The notes under the pieces were generated by a model that made no database searches, was not told the DNA's origin, and saw nothing but the letters and a program-made list of their open reading frames with translations. Positions 7,570 to 11,270 of a DNA stretch of 11,270 nucleotides are shown one piece after another (position 1 is the first letter of the stretch; each line of letters starts with the position of its first letter). The DNA comes from Lysobacteraceae bacterium (GTDB taxonomy: Bacteria; Pseudomonadota; Gammaproteobacteria; Xanthomonadales; Xanthomonadaceae): the NCBI GenBank assembly GCA_017990865.1, contig JAGNNB010000058.1, positions 1 through 11,270 of the forward strand. The letters run 5' to 3'. Made by a program: the position numbers and the translations under genes.

Positions 7570-7583
7570 GCGAGATATCTCGC
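7570..7583. promoter_or_regulatory. 14-bp perfect palindrome upstream of the protease gene
   Basis: GCGAGATATCTCGC is a perfect 14-bp palindrome about 210 bases before the protease start. With no loop it is better explained as a possible site for a dimeric DNA-binding protein than as an RNA hairpin. No regulator is identified. Its right end overlaps the left arm of the next hairpin by three bases. Confidence 0.35.
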
Positions 7584-7616
7584 TCATGTGCGCCAAGCGC
7601 GCGAGGCGCATGAGCG
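7581..7616. repeat. Imperfect inverted repeat in the protease upstream region
   Basis: CGCTCATGTGCGCC (7581-7594) and GGCGCATGAGCG (7605-7616) pair over 12 bp with a two-base TG bulge and a 10-base loop. It lies between the palindrome at 7570-7583 and the lipoprotein terminator at 7637-7683. It could be a second RNA hairpin, a REP-like element or part of a regulatory site; the sequence does not decide. In the rest of the 7362-7636 stretch I see no gene and no convincing -35/-10 pair. Confidence 0.4.
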
Positions 7617-7636
7617 CAAACGCATACAAGAACGAG

Positions 7637-7683
7637 AACGCCCCACGAACGCCCAGATCAAGCCGGGGCGTTCGTGGGGCGTT
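7637..7683 (-). terminator. Terminator of the META-domain lipoprotein gene
   Basis: AACGCCCCACGAACGCCC (7637-7654) and its exact complement (7666-7683) form a perfect 18-bp stem with an 11-base loop. It begins 12 bases past the lipoprotein stop in the direction of minus-strand transcription. The sequence after the stem is moderately U-rich (CTCGTTCTTGT), fitting a Rho-independent terminator. Confidence 0.8.
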
Positions 7684-7695
7684 GTCGGCGTTCGG

Positions 7696-8190
7696 TCAGA
7701 GCTGCAGCGGCGTCGCCGCGAAGACCAGCACCGTGCCGTCGTCGCCGGTCAGGCGCAACCGCATCGGTTGGGTGTCCAGCAATTCGGCGTTGTAGCTGCC
7801 GTTGAGCAGTTCGCTCATGCGTTGATCGGCGAGATTACGGTCGTCCTTGCAGGCCATGCGCGTAGCGATGGCGACCTCGAAGCTCATGCGTTTGCTGCCG
7901 GAATAGCTGCCGCGCAATTGGTTGCAGCCGCCGACGACCGACAATTGGTCGGGGTCGAATTTCAATTCGTAGGCGGCGTTCTCCACGAACAGCGCGTCGA
8001 TACCGGCGCGGTCCGCGCCGTGCGCGGATTCCAGCTTCCAGCCGCCGACGTTGATCAATTCATTCTTGTCGACGCGCACTTTGCGCGCGCTGGACAGATC
8101 GGTCGCGGCCGGACTGCCGCCGGCGCTCGCGCCGCTGGCGCAGGCGCTCAACATCAGAACCATTGCGAAGGCGATCGGAAGACGGCGCAT
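7696..8190 (-). CDS. META-domain (HslJ-like) lipoprotein
   Basis: A 164-residue envelope protein. The N-terminus MRRLPIAFAMVLMLSAC carries a lipobox (LSAC) with the lipidated cysteine at C17, followed by a Gly/Ala/Ser linker, so it should be anchored in the membrane facing the periplasm. Residues ~45-163 match the META domain: W51 at the first strand, GGCN at 87-90, and ATRMAC at 109-114, with C89 and C114 possibly forming a disulfide. The closing strand is VLVFAAT. Family members include E. coli HslJ; the molecular function is not settled. CTCCT at 8197-8201 (AGGAG on the coding strand) supports the start. It is followed by a strong 18-bp terminator and separated from uppP upstream by 162 bases, so it is probably expressed on its own. 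Confidence 0.88.
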   Translation of the reverse strand: MRRLPIAFAMVLMLSACASGASAGGSPAATDLSSARKVRVDKNELINVGGWKLESAHGADRAGIDALFVENAAYELKFDPDQLSVVGGCNQLRGSYSGSKRMSFEVAIATRMACKDDRNLADQRMSELLNGSYNAELLDTQPMRLRLTGDDGTVLVFAATPLQL

Positions 8191-8352
8191 GACGGGCTCC
8201 TGGTGACGAATGAGACGTTCGGGGTGAACGTGCGCAGATGTTGGACGAACGACGCTGAACGCATCATGCAGACCGAAGCGGTGCGGAGCGAGCGTCGCGG
8301 GCCGAGCGCTCGTCGAGCGGCCGCATGGGTCGCGAATCCGGCGAAGCGGCGT
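8191..8352. other. Intergenic region between uppP and the lipoprotein gene
   Basis: This stretch should hold the end of the uppP transcript and the promoter of the lipoprotein gene. A 10-bp palindrome (CGAGCGCTCG, 8303-8312) lies within a run of overlapping GC-rich inverted segments, but no U-tract follows on the minus strand. I see no promoter I would defend. Confidence 0.4.
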
Positions 8353-9156
8353 TCAGGCCTCGGGCAACCACAGCAACAAGGCCGCGCCGACGACGAAGCG
8401 ATAGTACGCGAACGGCGCGAAGCTATGGCTCTGGATGTAGCGCAGCAGCCATTTCACCGCGATGAAGGCGGTGACGGCGGAGGCGACGAAGGCCACGCCC
8501 AGCGCGTTCCAATCCTCGTGCGCGGCGCCGCCGTCCTTGATCAGATCGAACAATTCGTAGCCGGTGGCGGCGAACATCGTCGGGATGCCCACCAGAAACG
8601 CGAATTCGGTGGCGGCGACCCGGCTGGTGGTGCCGGCGAGCAGGGCGACGAAGATCGTCGCGCCCGAGCGCGAGGTGCCGGGGAACACGCCCGCGACCAC
8701 CTGCGCGATGCCGACCAGGATGGCCACGGTCCACGAAATCGCCGTGCGTTCGCCGAGTTCCGCCGCGCGCCGGGCGGCGAAGCGCTCGGCCACCAGCATC
8801 CACACGCCGCCGATCACCAGCGCCCAGGCGATCGGGCGGACCGTATCGGGCAGGCTCCAGCCGAGCTTCTTGACCGTCAGGCCGCCGACCGCGGTGACGC
8901 CGAAGGCGACCGCCAGCTTGAGCGCATAGTCGTAGTTCTCGCGCTCGCGGAAACCGACCAGCAATTCCCACAGCCGCTGCCGATAAATCGCGACCACCGC
9001 GAGGATGGCGCCGGCCTGGATGGCGATGTTGAACAGATCGCTGCGATGACCCAGCCAGCGCTCGGCGATCAACAGATGCCCGGTGCTGGAAATCGGCAGA
9101 AATTCGGTGATGCCTTCGATGATGCCGAGCAACAGGGCGGCGAACAGATCGGTCAT
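8353..9156 (-). CDS. uppP: Undecaprenyl-diphosphatase (UppP/BacA)
   Basis: A 267-residue polytopic inner-membrane enzyme that dephosphorylates undecaprenyl diphosphate, recycling the lipid carrier for peptidoglycan and other envelope polymers. Both signature regions are present: E14-G-I-T-E18-F-L-P-I-S-S-T-G-H27, with the spacing of the catalytic glutamates, serine (S24) and histidine matching E. coli BacA, and PGTSRSG with R163. Hydrophobic segments occur along the whole length, and the size is typical. The ATG at 9156 lacks a clear Shine-Dalgarno sequence, and the upstream kinase gene ends only 24 bases before it, so translation may depend on read-through or coupling from that gene. Overexpression of this family is known to give bacitracin resistance. 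The identification is secure; the operon link is inferred from spacing. Confidence 0.96.
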   Translation of the reverse strand: MTDLFAALLLGIIEGITEFLPISSTGHLLIAERWLGHRSDLFNIAIQAGAILAVVAIYRQRLWELLVGFRERENYDYALKLAVAFGVTAVGGLTVKKLGWSLPDTVRPIAWALVIGGVWMLVAERFAARRAAELGERTAISWTVAILVGIAQVVAGVFPGTSRSGATIFVALLAGTTSRVAATEFAFLVGIPTMFAATGYELFDLIKDGGAAHEDWNALGVAFVASAVTAFIAVKWLLRYIQSHSFAPFAYYRFVVGAALLLWLPEA

Positions 9157-9180
9157 GCGGCGGCGGTCGCGTTCAAAACG

Positions 9181-11268
9181 CTAGTGTAGCGGCGCGGCCG
9201 CCATCGTGGGATGCGAGGCTCGCGACGACGTTTCGACCTGTTGCGTCAGATCGCGGATGCGCGGATGGTTCGAATCGCCGCCGCGCATCGCGGTGGCGTA
9301 GGCGATGGCTTCGCGCCGCAGCGCGTTCGCTGCGGTCGCATTCCCGCTGCGTTCGAGCAGATCGGCTTTCATTCGAGTCGCGTCGAAACGCGCCTGCCAG
9401 CTCAACTGCCGGGCGGCGCTCGACCCCCGCTCGGTAGTGCGTAGGACCAGATCGGCGTAATGCGCGGTGCCCGCCTCGTCGCCCGCGTTGTAGGCGATCT
9501 TCGCCAGCAGCAAGCGGTTGTAGGTCAGCATCGAATGCGTCGGCCCCAGGTAACGCACGATTTCCGCGTTCGCCCGCCGCAGCACGCGCGCGGCTTCGAC
9601 ATCGTCGCCGTGGTCGTTCAGCGCGCGCGCGTAGACCGCCAATTCGTGCGGGATCGGAATGCCGGCTTGCGCGGTTTGCGCTTCGATTTCGGCGTACAAC
9701 GACAGCGCTTCGACGAGCATCGCATCGTCTCTCGGTTCGAGGCTGTATTCGGAAAGGATATTGGCGAGCACGATCTTCGCGGATACCTGCTGCTCGAAAG
9801 TAGCGCCGGTCGAAACGCGCAACAACTCCAGACTTTTCCGCGCCTCGGCCACGATGTCGCGGTCGTCGCCGTTCTCGGCGAGCGCGCGCGCGTACGCCGA
9901 ATACTTCAAGGATTCGGTGTACAGCGGATGCCGTTCTCCCAAGGCTCGGTTCAGGATGCGCTTCGCGCGCTGCGAATAAGCCAGCGCGACATCGTATCGG
10001 TCCGTTTTCAAGATCAACGTATGCAAGATGGCTTCGGAACAGGCGAGCAGGGCGCGGCCCGTCTCCGGATGATCCGCGCCGTACGTGGCTTCGGAAACGG
10101 CGAGCGCGCTTTGCGCCAGCGTCACCGCTTGCGGCTGCCGATTCATGCGCAGCAAGGTGCGCACCATCGCCAATCGGGCGTTGTTGGCTTGATGCGGATG
10201 CGCGCCATCGCTCAAGCGCAGCGCTTGTTCCGAATCGCGCATCGCCGAGTCGGTGTCGTACAGGTCCGTTTTCCATCGCGCGCGTTGGGTCAGCAGATCG
10301 GACAACAGCGACGGGCTTTCGAGGTCTTCGCGCGCATCGGCGATCGCGGCGTCCAAGCGCGCCATCCCTTCGCTGTGCCGGCCTTGATGCCAAAGCGCGC
10401 GTGCCAATTCGGCGCGGATCCAGATCGTCGAAGGCGCGTCCTCGAACAGCGCATCCAACGCGCCGCGATGCCCCAAGGCCTGACGCGCGACCGCTTCGGC
10501 CTCGCGATAGCGCGCTTGATGGTTGAAGATCGCCGCGCGCACCGAATCGCTGCGTTCCCGTATCCGGCGGTTGCCGTCGCCGCGTTCGCGCGCCTCTTCC
10601 GTCAACTCCAGCGCGCGCGCGTAATCGCCGATGGTGACGTAGCTGCGCGATAGCGCGAGCAAGCCGTACGCCAGTGTCGTGCCTTCGCCGATGCGTTCGG
10701 AACGTCGCAGTCGGGATTCGGTGAGCGCGAGCATGGCGCGCGGGCTCAATCCCGCATCGCCCGATTCGATCGCGGTCGGCGGCCCCAGCGAATCTTCGAG
10801 CATAACCTGCAATTCCGCCAAACGCGCTTCGGCGGCGCCGGCCGCGAATCGCGAATAGCCCACGCCGAGCGCGAACGCCGCGCAGACGACCGCCGCCGTG
10901 GCGACGGCGAATCGATGCCGCGACAGCGCTTTGCGCAAGCGATAGCCGGAACGGCCGCCGACCGCGGCGACCGGTCGCGACGCCAGCCAACAGCGCAGGT
11001 CCTCCGCGAGCGCCGCGGCGCTGTCGTAACGCTCTTCCGGGCGCGCGCGCAGGCATTTGCCGAGGATCGCGCCGAGATCGCCGTCCAGCAACGTCGTCAG
11101 CGCGCGTCGATGCGGCAGGCCGCGCGCGTCCAAGGTCGCTGCGTCGATGCGTTCGATCAGCGCATCCGGGCGGAATGCCGTGGCCTCTTCGGCATCGAGC
11201 AGCGCGCACAAGGCCGAGACCGGGCTTTGCGGCGGCGATGCGCCGACGAGCAAGCGGCACAGCACAGC
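9181..11268 (-). CDS. Ser/Thr protein kinase with TM anchor and TPR-like tail (5' partial)
   Basis: The right edge cuts this gene, so only the C-terminal 695 or so residues are visible, and the ATP-binding and catalytic loops lie outside the window. Numbering from the GTG codon at 11265, residues 1-10 (VLCRLLVGAS) look like kinase helix F. Residues 63-100 end the kinase fold, with the conserved arginine R79 in RPEERYDSAAALAEDL. After a basic patch (residues 105-118) there is one transmembrane segment at ~118-137. The remaining ~550 residues are Ala/Leu/Arg-rich helical pairs like degenerate TPR repeats, for example around 194-225 (LSRSYVTIGDYARALELTEEA). Such kinases have a cytosolic kinase domain and a TPR region across the membrane, probably for protein interaction or sensing. 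Substrates cannot be read from sequence. uppP begins 24 bases after its stop. Other long frames over this region are GC-rich shadows. Confidence 0.9.
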   Translation of the reverse strand, partial: AVLCRLLVGASPPQSPVSALCALLDAEEATAFRPDALIERIDAATLDARGLPHRRALTTLLDGDLGAILGKCLRARPEERYDSAAALAEDLRCWLASRPVAAVGGRSGYRLRKALSRHRFAVATAAVVCAAFALGVGYSRFAAGAAEARLAELQVMLEDSLGPPTAIESGDAGLSPRAMLALTESRLRRSERIGEGTTLAYGLLALSRSYVTIGDYARALELTEEARERGDGNRRIRERSDSVRAAIFNHQARYREAEAVARQALGHRGALDALFEDAPSTIWIRAELARALWHQGRHSEGMARLDAAIADAREDLESPSLLSDLLTQRARWKTDLYDTDSAMRDSEQALRLSDGAHPHQANNARLAMVRTLLRMNRQPQAVTLAQSALAVSEATYGADHPETGRALLACSEAILHTLILKTDRYDVALAYSQRAKRILNRALGERHPLYTESLKYSAYARALAENGDDRDIVAEARKSLELLRVSTGATFEQQVSAKIVLANILSEYSLEPRDDAMLVEALSLYAEIEAQTAQAGIPIPHELAVYARALNDHGDDVEAARVLRRANAEIVRYLGPTHSMLTYNRLLLAKIAYNAGDEAGTAHYADLVLRTTERGSSAARQLSWQARFDATRMKADLLERSGNATAANALRREAIAYATAMRGGDSNHPRIRDLTQQVETSSRASHPTMAAAPLH

Positions 11269-11270
11269 GC

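Noticed and set aside
8293..8330. Possible terminator after uppP
   Set aside because: Overlapping GC-rich inverted segments are present, but there is no single strong stem followed by a U-tract.
7411..9189. 592-codon plus-strand open frame
   Set aside because: It runs antisense through the lipoprotein and uppP genes and across both terminator and intergenic sequence. Its Ala/Arg/Gln/Asp-rich composition is typical of a GC-rich shadow, and it matches no family.
9460..10653. 397-codon plus-strand open frame
   Set aside because: It is antisense to the kinase-TPR gene, with Arg/Val/Gln-rich low-information sequence and no recognisable domain.
9173..11260. 695-codon minus-strand frame beside the kinase frame
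   Set aside because: It is extremely Arg/Ala-rich without domains, while the frame ending at 9181 gives a clear kinase end, membrane segment and TPR-like helices.

Overview
The window looks like a chromosomal segment of a high-GC gammaproteobacterium of the Lysobacter/Xanthomonas group (Lysobacteraceae). This rests on three genes: an alpha-lytic-type S1 protease with a large pro-region, a Ser/Thr kinase with a membrane anchor and TPR-like tail of the sort common in that family, and GC-rich codon use from about 4.8 kb onward. This is inference from protein resemblance; there is no rRNA or other phylogenetic marker here.

Left part (1-4768, plus strand). Two genes lie 3 bases apart and read as one operon. 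The first is cut by the left edge. It encodes a protein of at least 1095 residues that I read as two phosphoribosyltransferase (PRTase)-like domains, a CxxC element, a long helical stretch and a C-terminal histidine-kinase-like core: a candidate H-box (HED), an intact ExxxN N-box, but eroded G boxes. The second encodes an N-terminal receiver (REC) domain fused to a calcineurin-like metallophosphoesterase with a full set of metal-binding motifs. Together they look like a two-component pathway rebuilt from unusual parts: a PRTase-type sensor or nucleotide-handling kinase on one side and a phosphoesterase response regulator on the other. Base composition is lower and more variable than in the flanking genes, so the pair is probably acquired accessory DNA, possibly a defence or stress system. 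I know of no named system with exactly this layout, but I could not search for one.

Middle (4769-6128, plus strand). A short junction with a plausible sigma-70 promoter leads into a YbhB/YbcL-type PEBP protein and an RDD-family membrane protein, probably co-transcribed. They end at a strong 14-bp hairpin between convergent genes.

Right part (6129-11270, minus strand). In transcription order from the right edge these are: the C-terminal part of a Ser/Thr protein kinase with a transmembrane segment and a long TPR-like region (cut by the edge); uppP, encoding undecaprenyl-diphosphatase, 24 bases downstream; a META-domain lipoprotein ending at an 18-bp hairpin terminator; and the secreted alpha-lytic-type protease. 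The 334-base space between the protease and the lipoprotein gene carries that terminator plus two further palindromic elements. Apart from the two-gene system, the window is ordinary housekeeping and envelope or secretion content.
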